Part shown: positions 43,884 through 54,446 of the stretch, one piece after another | Layout: the number at the start of each line of letters is the position of its first letter | Numbering within the stretch: position 1 is the first letter of the stretch | Program-made: the position numbers and the translations under genes | Assembly (NCBI GenBank): GCA_029844215.1 | Contig: CM056736.1 | Span: 22,009,501-22,073,500, forward strand | Length of the DNA: 64,000 bases | Direction of reading: 5' to 3' | Origin: Przewalskia tangutica | Taxonomy: Eukaryota > Streptophyta > Magnoliopsida > Solanales > Solanaceae | The notes under the pieces: model-generated | What the model was told of the DNA's origin: nothing | The model's input: the letters and a program-made list of their open reading frames with translations, nothing else | The model's database searches: none

Positions 43884-44813
43884 ATGGCTCAGGGAAAATA
43901 CTTGTCATCAACAACATTCTTATTTCTATTTTTAATTTCTCATTTTTCGGTTATTATTGCAAGCGTTGCGGAACCAGCTGCTTCTCCAAATGGCAAGAAG
44001 ACATACATTGCTTATACTAAGAGTCCTGATTATGTCAAAATCTTAGCCTCAGTATTGGGAAGGTTCATATCCTATTTTCCTTATTTTAATGTCATCATTA
44101 GTACTCAAATACTTAACTGTCGTTTTAGCTCTTTTCATGTCCACTAAAAAAACAATAAATACAAGATGCAATTTACTAAGTTGTCCCTATTTATTAGACG
44201 ATTCTTAAAAATTGAGCACTATTAAGAAGCATAAGTTTTCTAATGAAAAAGATATAGTTGGTAACAATTACTATTATATTGTCCTGAATTCCAAAGCTTT
44301 TTCCGATGATACGACCGTTGAAATGAGATGGAGGAAATATAATGTGTCTTATTTATTAACTTTTGTTAATTGTCTCCCTCTCCCAACCCAATTTTTTAGT
44401 GAGGAGGCAGCAAAACAGGCAATAGTGTATACTTATCGATATGCAGTAGAAGGATTTTCAGCTTCATTGACTCCTGAACAGGCTTCTCGTTTGTCAGGTA
44501 TGTTTTAATTTAGAGCCTGTTTGGATTGGGTTATTTTAGGTGTTTTTAAGCACTTTTATATTGTTTGAGTAAGATAAAAAAGGTGTTCTTATGTATTTAT
44601 TTTTAAGTTAAAATAACAAAAAATAGTCAAAAACCATAAATTAAAAGCCTTAACTTATGACTTTTGGCATATAATTCATGAGTTATAAGCCCTCCAAACA
44701 TGCACTAACTGAAGCAGCATCTTTGATTTGCAGAGCAAGAAGATGTAATAAATGTCCAAGAAAGCAAATTATACAGCTTGGATAAGGGATTTGAAGGTCA
44801 AACCAACAATTAA
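43884..44813 (+). CDS. secreted subtilisin-propeptide-like (inhibitor I9) protein, three exons
   Basis: Joined exons 43884-44062, 44400-44497 and 44734-44813 give 357 nt, 118 residues plus stop, with GT-AG introns of 337 and 236 bp and matching phases (2, then 1). Residues 1-27 are a signal peptide (a hydrophobic run, then ASVAEPA). The rest is a stand-alone inhibitor I9 fold: KKTYIAYTKSP, EEAAKQAIVYTYRYAVEGFS, then ASLTPEQASRL and a C-terminal strand with VINVQESKLYSLDKG. I9 domains are normally the propeptides that fold and inhibit subtilases; the stand-alone Arabidopsis relative SPI-1 (At1g71950 type) inhibits mature subtilases. By analogy this protein is predicted to act on subtilases outside the cell or in the secretory path. 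No defects were seen. Intron 2 carries a MITE-like insert. Confidence 0.85.
44513..44704. mobile_element. possible MITE in intron 2 of the inhibitor gene
   Basis: Starts gagcctgtttggattgggtt and ends ataagccctccaaacatgca; the ends are weak inverted repeats (tgtttgga). Such 0.2-kb sequences are common in Solanaceae introns. A target duplication was not clear. Confidence 0.45.
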
Positions 44814-45065
44814 CAAGGAGAATTTTCAAATGATCAATAAGCTTCCAGAAAGCTCATTCTTGTAATCTTCTGGCCTTTGGCAAAATAATGAGGAAACTTT
44901 CAATTTTAAAACTTCTTCGTTTCTTGTCACGTTCCAAAACTGGGGTGGGATGTGATTGAAAACCAACTAATTTTTTGTCCAGCGAATTCTATATTTAGCT
45001 AACAGGTGAAAATCATTTATCGTCCCCAATTTTTCTTTAAAAATCAAACTTCCTCCTCAACTATG
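44814..45065 (+). other. 3' flank of the inhibitor gene
   Basis: Likely 3' UTR, then 250 bp without features up to the LTR of element D. aaaataatgagg near 44,883 could serve in polyadenylation. Confidence 0.45.
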
Positions 45066-45843
45066 TGTAGGAATTAATAGTGTAAGAAATGTTAAACAGA
45101 ACAAAAGTTGAGTCTCTTTCTTTAAGATAAAATTGTCCCGTATATATACTTTTACGGTAATGGACAATAGTCTTTCAAGATAAAACAACAATCAACAATA
45201 CAAAGCAAATAAGGTTGATTCTGGCGAAGAAAATAATATAGAACAAATTGCAGAAGAGATGAGAGGATTTCTGTTTTCTGTGTGTGTTTTTGTATACTCT
45301 TCAAAACTGATATTATAGAACTGAAGGGTTTAATTTATAGGAAAGAGGAGGGCGTTGAAGTCAGATTAGTTGCAACGTTTGGTTATCTCCGAAACTTTCA
45401 GGGACCAAAAAGGAAAATTCCGGAAGACAACCCACGACCCGTGACCCGAGCCAGACCGGAAGGGCGGCACGCGTGTGGGGCTTAGCCCCGAACCCAAGCT
45501 CACCTAGGTCCTCCCTCTTCTTAACACATGGGTTACCCTTGGGGTGCCAAACCCTTATTCAAAACTAGAGCTTATATAGTGCTCAATCCAAACATATGTG
45601 GGAGATTTATTTATTTGGCCAAAACAATCCATCTATTCATGTCTCAAACACCTTACTTTGTGTACCAAAATAATCCATCTCTTTCATTGCTTAACGAAAT
45701 TTGACGATACTTGACACTAATATCATTTACTCATTTAGTAGATTATGCATGTGCGAAGAAATAATGTTTCTGACATGCGGCCCCCAGGTGTTTAAGTCAC
45801 TAAAGATGGAATAACTCAATCCCACAAAGTTAAATTTCCAATA
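45066..45843 (-). repeat. 3' LTR of element D (778 bp)
   Basis: From tgtaggaattaatag (low) to gttaaatttccaata (high); the minus strand starts TATTGGAAATTTAAC after the purine tract CAAGAGGGA. Related to, but clearly different from, the H/E LTR. It contains gacccgtgacccgagccaga and gggcggcacgcg at 45,430-45,475. Confidence 0.85.
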
Positions 45844-46505
45844 ATCCCTCTTGAAAGAGAATTGGTGCACACAAGGTACCAAAGTTCAACAATATTTCAG
45901 TGGAAAGATTTTGCATCATGAAAGGTAGATTTTAGCTTTGAACATTCCTTAGTCGATTACCATCGGATTTACTTACCGCGCGGTGAATGTGATGTCTTGA
46001 ACCGTCAGTGTTTAGTGTAAACCAACACAATGATATCAACACAATCCTTTATTCATTTCTTCTAATAGTTTTGTCCGTTGTGGTCATGGACAACTCTTGA
46101 ATTCTTAAGTGCGTACATTTGAAGCGACATGTCTTCGCACTTAAATAAGTGATCTACTACAAGGTATCCTGCTATACCCCAATCTCAAGTGTTATGAATC
46201 ATTAAAAGTTATAGAAACTTATCATTTACCATTTATGTAGGCATCACTTAATGTCTATCACAGTAACAACCTTAGATTATATTTCTTTAAAGAATAACAA
46301 TTCGAAGTGCTCTTACTTCAAGTGAAGTGCTAAAACTGAACCTCTACAGTTTAGTTTTCCTATTGAACCAAATTCCTGGGATCTCTAGTCAGTAGGGTTG
46401 GGTTACCACCATAAAAATTCTTATTGTTTGGGTTTTAAGCCCATTCCCCTAGACAGACATAATATTTGATCTTTGGATAGGCCTTTAGTTAATAGATCCG
46501 CTATG
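45844..46505 (-). other. 3' non-coding part of element D
   Basis: No gene. Shares blocks with element H (2,508-3,119), such as gatgtcttgaaccgtcagtg and attcttaagtgcgtacattt read on the plus strand. Confidence 0.7.
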
Positions 46506-46985
46506 TTATATTTTGATGTAATCAATGGAAATGACGTCTGTAGTGATCAACTGCCTAACGGTCTTATGTATCCGGTGAATATGGCTATACTTGCCATTGT
46601 ACATACTATTCTGTGCCCTTCCTAAAACCGATTGACTGTCACAGTGAATCATCACCGAAGGTACGGGTTTATCCCAACAAGGGATATCCTCTAAGAAGTC
46701 GTGAAGCCATTCTACTTCTCCTGCTTTATCCAAAGCAATAAAATCCAATTCCATCGTGGATCGAGCGATGCATGTTTGCTTAGAGGACTTCCAACACACA
46801 ACCCCACCACCAATTGTAAAAACATACCCACGGGTGGATTTGGTTTTCTTTATGTTTGATATCCAGTTTGCATCACCGAATCCTTCCAATACGGCTGGAT
46901 ATCTAGAATAATGTAATCCATAAGTCAGGGAATATTTTAGATATCGTAGTATCTGATTTAATGCTTTCTAGTGATCAATTCCAGG
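46506..46985 (-). pseudogene. copia RNase H of element D
   Basis: 127 open codons with GDANWISN, KSTRGYVFTIGGGVVCWKSS, KQTCIARSTMELDFIALDKA and CDSQSVLGRAQNSMYNGKY. The best-kept RNase H of the H/D/E family here. The upstream connection to RT passes through a stop (near 46,970). Confidence 0.88.
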
Positions 46986-47990
46986 ATTACGAGTAAACCT
47001 AGACAACTTGCTGACTGGATACGCGATATTGGGTCAGGTGCAGTTTATAATGTACATTAAACTACCAATGATCTGTGCATATCGCTCTTGGGATACGGGT
47101 GCGCTACGATTCTTATCAATTCTATGATTCATATCCATTGGTGACTTTATAGGGGGACTGTCAAATATATCAAATTTCCTCAAAACATATTCAATGTAAT
47201 GAGATTGAGATAACACCAGCTCGTCAGATGTCTTAGAAATCTTAATTCCTAAGATTACATCTGCAATACCCATATCTTTCATGTTAAAATATTATTTCAA
47301 CATATTCTTGGTTTCTAGGATCAAGTTTAGACTACTTCCAGTGATGAGCACGTCATCTACGTAAAGACATATCATGACAAATGAGTCAGAGTTACATTTG
47401 ATATAGATACATTTATAACATTCATTTATGAAGAAATATTTTGTTAATAATATATTATCAAACTTTTCATGCCATTGTTTCGGGGCTTGTTTGAGTCCGT
47501 ATAAAAACTTAACAAGTCGGCATACTTTTTTTCTTGTCCTGGAATCACATACCCCTCGAGTTGTTTCATGTATATTTCCTCTTTCAACTCTCCATTTAGG
47601 AACGCTGTCTTAACATTCATTTGATGTATCTCAAGGTCACGCAAAACTGCAATGGCTATGAATATCCTTATGGACGTTAATCTAAATACAGTGGAGTATG
47701 TGTCGAAGTAGTCGAGAACTTCCTTTTATCTATAGCCTTTGACTACTAATTTGACCTTATACTTGTCAATAGTTCCATTTGCTTTGTACTTTATTTTTAG
47801 TATTCAATTACAACCCAAAGGTTTACTTCCTGGAGAAAGATCAATCATTTTCCAAGTATGATTTTGCATGATGAGATTTATTTCGCTTTCTATAACTTCT
47901 TTCCAAAGAGGTGCTTCTGGAGTTGACAATGCTTCCTTAATTGTCCTCAGTTCATTTTTAATCATATAGGTTAGAAAATCAGGACCAAAG
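46986..47990 (-). pseudogene. copia reverse transcriptase of element D
   Basis: Pieces on the minus strand: RDLEIHQMNVKTAFLNGELK and EEIYMKQLEGYVIPGQ (47,520-47,640), a YVDDVL-type segment near 47,350-47,370, then MGIADVILGIKISK, LSQSHYIEYVLRKFDIFD and SQERYAQIIGSLMYI (47,034-47,280). As in H, the first block is NVKTAFLNG. Several frame changes. Confidence 0.88.
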
Positions 47991-48985
47991 ACTTTGTGCT
48001 TTTGTCCCTTTTGCTCCGTCTTGGTTCAATCTTTGGAACTCTTAAGTTCTGTAGATCTGGAACAATAAATTTCGGATAGTCAGTAACTTCTAATTCCTGT
48101 AGATCTGGAACATCTAGTTTTGGATAATCAGAAACTTCCGGGTCTTATAGATTTTGAGCATTTTGTTCATAACCTCGTCTGTGCGAAATTATTTCTTTTT
48201 CCTTTCGAGGAAAGATATGTTCAAAGAATTTAGCATTCCTTGATTCTATGATCGTACCCTCGTGGATATCAGCTATGTCCGACTTATACACTAAGAAACG
48301 ATAAGCACTACTGTTATTTGCATATCCGATGAATATGCAATCTATAGTCTTAAGTCTAATTTTGACATGTTTTGGTTTAGTTATTTCGACCTTTGCCAAA
48401 CAACCAACACTTTTAAATATTTATAAGTGAATTTCTTTCCTTTCCATGATTCAGATGGAATTTTATTCGTACGTTTATGCGGAACTCTATTAAGAATTGT
48501 ATTAGATGTAAGAATTGCTTCGCCCCACATATTTTGGGCTAAACCAAAATTGATAAGTAAAACATTCATCATTTTCTTTAACGTATGATTTTTGCGCTCG
48601 GCAATTCCGTTAGACTGAGATGAGTAAGGAGCAGTAGTTTGATGAAGAATGCCGAATTGAGCACAGTATTCTTCAAACGGTGCTACGTATTCTAACCATC
48701 TATCACTATGAATTTCCTTGATCCGTAGGTTTAGTTGATTCTCAACTTCTGCTTTGTAACGTTCAAATGCTTCATCTTTACTTTTTAAGAAGTAAACGTA
48801 ACAATACCTTGTACTATCATCAATGAAAGTCACAAAGTACTTGTCCCCCCTATAGCTTGTACAAATTTTAAATCACATTTATCGGTTGAGTAAGTTCTAG
48901 AGGAGCAGTGTTTCTTTTGATTGAATGGAAAGACGATTTGATTGATTTTGCCTCTACGCACACCTCACATTTTAAATATTTCAAT
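47991..48985 (-). pseudogene. copia integrase of element D
   Basis: 48,381-48,833 is 150 open codons: MTFIDDSTRYCYVYFLKSKD, IKEIHSDRWLEYV (usual SDRGGEY), QTTAPYSSQSNGIAERKNHT (catalytic Glu) and MWGEAILTSNTILNRVPHKR. It continues in 48,145-48,399 with VEITKPKHVKIRLKTIDCIF and IGYANNSSAYRFLVYK. The N-terminal zinc part ends near 48,950-48,985 (KCEVC). Confidence 0.88.
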
Positions 48986-50229
48986 ATATTTTCATATCAT
49001 ATACAAATTCACATTTATATGATCAAATAGAATAATGATATTTGTTCAATCAAGAATCAGACTCATATTTAAAAGACACAGACAGTTCTCCAAATCCCAA
49101 GTCAGTATTGACGATACCTTTCCCATGTGTCTACCGTAGCAACATATATAGCCACTTAACATGTTAAGGTAAGAAGATCAGAACCATGATATATGCGATT
49201 TTAGGAACATATGATCACTACTTAATGATGTCAATTACTTACAACATGATTATAATGTAACCTCAATATTATTGTTAGTAAAGCTAAGATTTCAATCTTT
49301 TCAATGGAATTCCAACTAATCAATTGTAGCCTTTTCATAATTCATATGGAATAAATTAAATCAAGTACATCTTTGTTGTCAAGTTTATATCGTTCGTATA
49401 CTAGAACACATGAGCATTTTAGTAAGAAGACAAAGTCTCAACCTTTAATGAACGCTAAATAATCTAGTAACAAAATTTATCATTTCTCTAAATTTTAAAT
49501 TGTTCTAACAACCTTCAAGTATATATATTATCCATCAAACAAAGGAATTCATATCATTCAATAATTTGAAAGTAGAATTCACATGATCTTATGTAACATA
49601 GTTATGCCATGATAGTTTTCTTTGGCGCAGAATAACATTACACTAATATTTCAAATATGTTATTCCTAAATTTAGCATGCATTTTAAGATCATCACAAAG
49701 CAAATTTTCTACCCTAATTGTGAAAATAAGTTTCACAAAATCATAAAAGATAGAAATTCATAAATAAATAATAAGTAGCGTTAAAGAAAGTAGAACTCAT
49801 TTTTCTTTTTCTTCACTTTCTTTGTAATCCCGTATTGCTTGATGTACTTAATAATTGGCAATTGATGGCAGACCAAAATGACCAAAGATATCACTATTAT
49901 ATCTTGTGTTTGCTTGTGATCTTCATGGGTGGTTGTAAAGCACCACTGGAAACAAAGGAAATAAAAGTGGAAACCATCATATGGTTCAGAGAACAACTTT
50001 TCATGATCGTTTTTTCCTTCGCCTCCATTTGAAAAACAATTCATGCAATAAAGAGAATAAATCCTTACATATCTACTTATCATGGCATATTAGAAAGTTG
50101 CAGATTAGTCATCCCATTGAGAACCAATTTTGTTAGATAACCACGATAACTGCAAACGTTCTTCATTTTCCTTTTCTTAATTAGTCACTGTTTGAATATT
50201 TCGAACACTTAGAAATTTTTGTCTTAAAC
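48986..50229. other. AT-rich stretch replacing gag in element D
   Basis: 1.24 kb with no gag, protease or zinc-knuckle motif on either strand. Just inside the 5' LTR the minus strand reads GTTTAAGACAAAAATTTC, which does not fit the usual tRNA-Met primer site. Short open frames here (49,781-50,083) match nothing I recognise. It is either a very diverged leader or foreign sequence brought in by deletion and repair. Confidence 0.55.
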
Positions 50230-50876
50230 TGTAGGAATTAATAGTGTCAGAAAGGTTAAATAGAACAAAAGCTAAGTCGAGATATGACTCTCTTTCTTTA
50301 AGATAAAATTGTCTCATATATACTTTTACGGTAATGGACAATAGTCTCCCAAGATAAAACAACAACAATAAAAAATACAAATCAAATAAGGTTGATTCTG
50401 GCGAAGAAAAGAATATAGAACAGATTGCTGATGAGATGAGAGGATTTCTGTTTTCTGTGTGTTTCTGTATACTCTTCAAAACTGGTATTACAGAACTGAA
50501 CAGAAGGGTTTAATTTATAGAAAAGGGGAGGGCGTTTCTGACTGTTGAACTCAGATTAGTTGCAACGTTTGATTATCTCCGAAATTTTCAGGTCCAAAAT
50601 GTAAATAAGAAATATTTTAAGGACTAAAAAGGAAAAATTCCAGAAGACAGCCCACAGCCCGAGCCAGACCGGACGGGCGGCGCGTGTGTGGGTATTAGCC
50701 CGAACCCAAGCTCAACTAGGTCCTCCCTCTTCTTAACACACGTGTTACCCCTTGGGGTCCCAAACCCTTATTCAAAACTAGAGCTTATATAGTGCTCAAT
50801 CCTTCCATCTTCTACCTATGTGGGAGATTTGTTTATTTGGCCAAAACAATCCATCTATTCATGTCTCAAACACCTT
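50230..50876 (-). repeat. 5' LTR of element D, outer end lost
   Basis: Matches 45,066-45,653 from tgtaggaattaatag to tcatgtctcaaacacctta, with indels; it has an extra segment near 50,591-50,627. About 190 bp of the LTR start are gone where the hAT relic begins. Confidence 0.85.
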
Positions 50877-50879
50877 ATA

Positions 50880-51313
50880 ATGGAAGGTAACAAGGGCAAG
50901 TGTACTTCTACTAGTAGAGATAACAAAGGCAGGGGTACTTCTTTTAGTCATCTTATTTCTCCAGATCGTCATAGACAAGACAATTTCATTGATACTGAAT
51001 TATTTCCTGAAGTATCATTAGATTTAGATGACACACCCACTAGTGCACCTCAAACTGCACCGCCTCCTATCCCCCTAGTATGAGACGACACCCTCCTCAA
51101 CAAAAAGTAAAATCAGATTTATGGGCTTTTTTTGATAGAGACGTAGAAAATGAAGTAGTTAGATGTCTAATTTGTGAAAATATTTATAAATTTAAAATGG
51201 GAAAAGGTCAGGGTGAGACGGAAAGTTTATTGAGACATGTACAAAACATTCACAAAGCTAGGTGGGATGAATACGAGGCTAGAAAGTCGGATGCGTCAAT
51301 GCGCTCTGGGTAG
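50880..51313 (+). pseudogene. hAT transposase N-terminus with BED zinc finger
   Basis: It begins MEGNKGKCTSTSRDNKG at 50,880 and runs to a stop at 51,083. The frame then changes and resumes as QKVKSDLWAFFDRDVE, VRCLICENIYKFKM, TESLLRHVQNIHKARW (51,100-51,270). C-x2-C...H-x4-H with upstream aromatics is the BED finger, which binds DNA in hAT transposases and their domesticated relatives. It stops at 51,313. The frameshift and stop make it non-functional as it stands. Confidence 0.8.
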
Positions 51314-51366
51314 AAGTAGATTATAAATGGTGTATGCAAAAACGTATTTTCAGTTTGTGATTATTA

Positions 51367-51456
51367 TGTTAGATAACGCTTCTTCTAATAACTTTATGTT
51401 AGATAACATTTCTTCTAATAGCTTTATGTTAGATAACGCTTCTTCTAATAACTTTA
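51367..51456 (+). repeat. three tandem 30-bp units encoding a hAT motif
   Basis: Units 51,367-51,396, 51,397-51,426 and 51,427-51,456 each read in frame as MLDNASSNNF or a close variant (MLDNISSNSF). LDNASSNN/VDNASANN is a conserved stretch of plant hAT transposases, so a conserved segment has been tripled. Confidence 0.85.
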
Positions 51457-51460
51457 TGTA

Positions 51461-51638
51461 GTTCTATTCAGAGACTGGATTCGTGCGGAGCGTAGGAGGT
51501 GCGGCCAATCGGAGATCAACGAAGAAGAAGACTACAACTACAACAAAATCTTATCTGACGGATGTGCAAGCGACGTCGATCAATTTGATCAAGATATACC
51601 AATTTCAACCGAAGAACCACAAAAAATTATAAAGAAAC
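51461..51638 (+). repeat. hAT C-terminal tail, copy 1
   Basis: Matches 52,002-52,179 with scattered changes: FRDWIRAERRRCGQ, then an acidic EEEDYNYN stretch and DQFDQDIPI. Its upstream hATC part is missing; it follows the 30-bp repeats directly and runs straight into a fragment of the N-terminal region (kkqgqwyif-like, from gaaacaagggcaatggtaca). Confidence 0.8.
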
Positions 51639-51682
51639 AAGGGCAATGGTACATTTTTTAGTCATCCTATTCCTCCTAGACA

Positions 51683-51883
51683 GGATGTCATATTTATGCA
51701 TAAGTTTGCACAAGAACCAAAGAGTAGATTCAATATCTACAATATTTCCTATAGTCATGGATGTCATAATTTTGTGTGCAATCTTGTGCAGATAAATTAT
51801 GACATCCATGACTATAGGAAATATTGTAGATATCGAATTTACTCTTTGGTTCTTGTGCAAACTTATGCAGAAATATGACATCC
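51683..51883. repeat. hairpin: 90-bp inverted repeat with 21-bp loop
   Basis: Arm 1 is 51,683-51,772 and arm 2 is 51,794-51,883. By direct comparison 87 of 90 positions pair; the three mismatches lie near 51,696, 51,727 and 51,732. Arm 1 starts ggatgtcatattta; arm 2 ends aaatatgacatcc. A transcript would fold into a nearly perfect stem. It lies inside the hAT relic. Confidence 0.95.
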
Positions 51884-51909
51884 TTGACTATATAAAATAG
51901 TACTTGGCC

Positions 51910-52190
51910 ATCAACAAATACGTCAAAACGCATTTTCTGCGGGAAGATTTCAAATAGGGGAGCACAGACATTCATTGGCAGGAGACTCATTAGAGATTGC
52001 AGTTCTATTCAGAGACTGGATTCATGCGGAGCGTAGGAGGTGCGGCCAACCAGAGATCATCGAAGAAGAAGACTACAACTACAATGAAATCTTATTCGAC
52101 GGATGTGCAAGCGACGTCGACCAATTTGACCAAGATATACCAATTCCAACCGAAGAACCACAAGAAATTATAAAGAAACTAGAAACGTGT
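51910..52190 (+). pseudogene. hAT transposase C-terminus (hATC), copy 2
   Basis: Open reading from NAFSAGRFQIGEHRHSLAGD through SLEIAVLFRDWIHAERRR to the acidic EIIEEEDYNYNE tail and PIPTEEPQEIIKKLE. The AFSAGRF...DSLEI...RDWI signature is the hATC dimerisation end. It includes the second copy of the 178-bp tail at 52,002-52,179. Confidence 0.8.
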
Positions 52191-52404
52191 TTCTTAAAAT
52201 GTAATTCTTTTAATTGTAATTTTACTATTTTATTTATTCGCAACTTTCAATATCACGAAGTTGCAATTTTGAAATTGTATTACAAAAAAAACCATACTTC
52301 TAGTCGAATAATATAAGAGGCACAAAAACAACCTTGGAATGTTTTTATTAAACTATCTTGTTGTGTGTGTGTTATTTATTTATTTAATTTACAGGAAAAT
52401 AAAA

Positions 52405-52576
52405 AAATTACCCCACCCGACCCCATCCCGACCCACCCCGACCCCACCCCCTGACCCCCTCTGGATCGGGATGGGGAGGCGGCAGCCCCCGCCAGCCCCC
52501 GACCCCGCCCTACCCCAGCCCCACCAGACCCCGACCCCGCCAGCCCCGACCCGACCCCGCCCGTTGGACAGCCTTA
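52405..52576. repeat. GC-rich terminal region of the hAT relic
   Basis: 172 bp of C-rich words (gaccccaccc, cagcccccga, ccccgaccccgcc) in an AT-rich setting, ending in the inverted-repeat-like ttggacagcctta. Open frames here are composition artefacts. Such GC-rich subterminal ends occur in plant hAT elements. Confidence 0.7.
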
Positions 52577-53341
52577 GATTAAATCATGAGTGTATACGAA
52601 TATTGATTAATATTGTCTTCAACGAATATTCTGAAATATTAAACTGTCTGAACTAATATAACAAAGCACGAACTTCCACAGAAGAATATGGTGGTGGAGG
52701 TAAGCTGAGATGGACTTCGTATCTATCTGGTCACACCAGTAACGTGGTTAACGATATCTGCATCCAAGAAAATAGAAGCAGGCAGTTTCGGGCTAAGTAT
52801 CACTGATGGGATACCACTAAATCGTATAGACTACCTCCTAAAAATGAGAAGCAAAATTCTTTGTAATAAGAAAATATGTTTTGCAAGTAAATATGAAAAT
52901 CATATGAAGTATGAAAACTAATATAAGTTGATAACTGAGCATGTAAGCTGATAATTGAAAGCGTAAAAAGATAACTAGTAACGGATAATTTAAATGTAAG
53001 TTGAAAAATGAGTTATTTTTTAAAAAACTAACCATTCTAAATAAGAATAAAAAAATTTACACGGTGATTCTACGTACGTGAAATATATCAAGACATGTGA
53101 GTTACACAATGGATGTACGAAAATAGTAAACAACTACTACTAGTGCTTCGAAAGGATAAACTATAATGATTACAATAGTTAACAATCTTGTAGCCAACAA
53201 AAGTTGTGGCTACAGTAAACTTGTGAGTTCTTGAACTTCGTCTTGAATCTTCCGTCCTGGATCCATCTTGATTCTTCTTTGCAGTTGCAGCAAGCTCCTT
53301 GATCTTGATAGCCTGAAATCAAGAGACACTAAATCTCTATT
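52577..53341. other. unassigned spacer
   Basis: 765 bp. A segment at 52,690-52,830 (gatatctgcatccaagaaaa, ggataccactaaatcg) looks like repeat DNA but I cannot place it. 53,150-53,330 has words such as gtagccaacaaaagttgtgg. No gene seen. Confidence 0.5.
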
Positions 53342-54156
53342 TGTTACAACTTTGTTGAGTCGAGTGTTAGCACTCTGTCCTTAAGACATTATTGCCCCAA
53401 ATATATCATTTTGCGTTTATGGGCAACTGTCTCCCAAGATAAAACAACATCAAACAAATGAGCAAAGAAAACTGAAGTGTTTCTCAAAAAGAACCTTTGA
53501 ATATATGAAAGAATGTTTAGAGAGGAAGAAGATTTTCAAAAAATCTGATTGTAAGTGTAATATTCAATTGAGCCTAAGGCCTCAATTTATGGTGTGTAAG
53601 ATGACCTCTCATCTAGCCAACTAATGGAAATCAATGGTCATGTAATGACAATTATTGAGAGGGTATAATTCAGCCAAGTAATGGAGGATCAATTCTCCAA
53701 AACCAGCCCAAAAGTCAGAAACTTTCTGTCTTCCATCGAGCATTCTGCCATCTAAGCGCCGCGACAATACCTAGGAGGCGCCGCAACACATGAATTCCAG
53801 TAGCCAACCATCCACCAAGCATCGTGGCTCGGGCTGGAGGCACCGCGACTCCGACGATGCTGCGTTGTGGCCCTTCACGGCTCCGCGATGATTTCTGACT
53901 CATTTTATCTTTCACACATCGTACACTTCTTCTTTCATTTACAAACGTGGAACACTCATCTTTTGGCCAACAACAATCAACTATTTAATATCTCAAACAT
54001 TTTATTTATGTATCAATATCTCTTTCACTAAGAAAATTTACATTGGTACAACGTGTGCACATGTGTGAAAACGACGTTTCCGACGTGCGGGGCCCCAATT
54101 ATTCGAGTCATAAATAATAGGATTAACTTTAATTCACGTTTTATAAATTTTCAACA
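53342..54156 (-). repeat. LTR of element E (815 bp)
   Basis: Minus strand TGTTGAAAATTTATAAAACG to ACTCAACAAAGTTGTAACA, so TGTT...AACA ends. Same family as 3,120-3,933. GC-rich islands at 53,745-53,785 and 53,820-53,890 carry gcgccgcgac, gcaccgcgac and similar. Confidence 0.88.
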
Positions 54157-54446
54157 ATCCCCTCTTGAAAGAGATTTTGGCGCACTCACATGGTGTCTTT
54201 CTAGCAACCTTTCGGCGGACCGATGTTGTATCTGGATAGGTAGCCATAGCTTTGAACCTTCCATAGTTGAATACTATCTGACTTACTTACTGTGCGGTGA
54301 ATGTGATGTCTTGAACCGTCAGTGTTTAGTATAAGTCAAGATAACGGTACCAACACAACGACTTTCCTTACTCTGTTTTTCTTAATGTTTGGTTCATTGT
54401 GACTGTGGACACACTTGGATTCTTAAGTGCGTTTATTTGAGGTGGT
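53342..54446 (-). mobile_element. copia element E (H family): 3' LTR and adjoining internal end
   Basis: LTR at 53,342-54,156 plus 290 bp of the internal 3' end (purine tract CAAGAGGGGA on the minus strand next to the LTR). The internal part stops abruptly at 54,446 where the Tat-like LTR F begins. The rest of E is expected beyond F and G, outside the window. Confidence 0.85.

Larger units (their letters stand above)
45066..50876 (-). mobile_element. copia element D (family of H and E), gag lost
   Basis: Two LTRs of the same orientation (45,066-45,843; 50,230-50,876, truncated) flank integrase, RT and RNase H on the minus strand. Gag and protease are missing; 1.2 kb of AT-rich sequence stands in their place. 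No target duplication could be checked because the 5' LTR is cut by the hAT relic. Confidence 0.85.
50877..52576 (+). mobile_element. rearranged hAT transposon relic
   Basis: It has pieces of a plant hAT transposase in the right order (BED finger, LDNASSNN motif, hATC dimerisation tail) but with most of the catalytic domain gone. The C-terminal tail is duplicated, and a hairpin lies between the two tails. The right end is GC-rich and finishes ttggacagcctta (52,564-52,576), whose reverse complement TAAGGCTGTCCAACGGG resembles plant hAT ends. The left end is missing; the relic joins the LTR of element D directly. Confidence 0.8.

Noticed and set aside
52339..52656. Proline-rich 105-codon open frame
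   Set aside because: It is the C-rich terminal region of the hAT relic; any frame through it gives Pro repeats.
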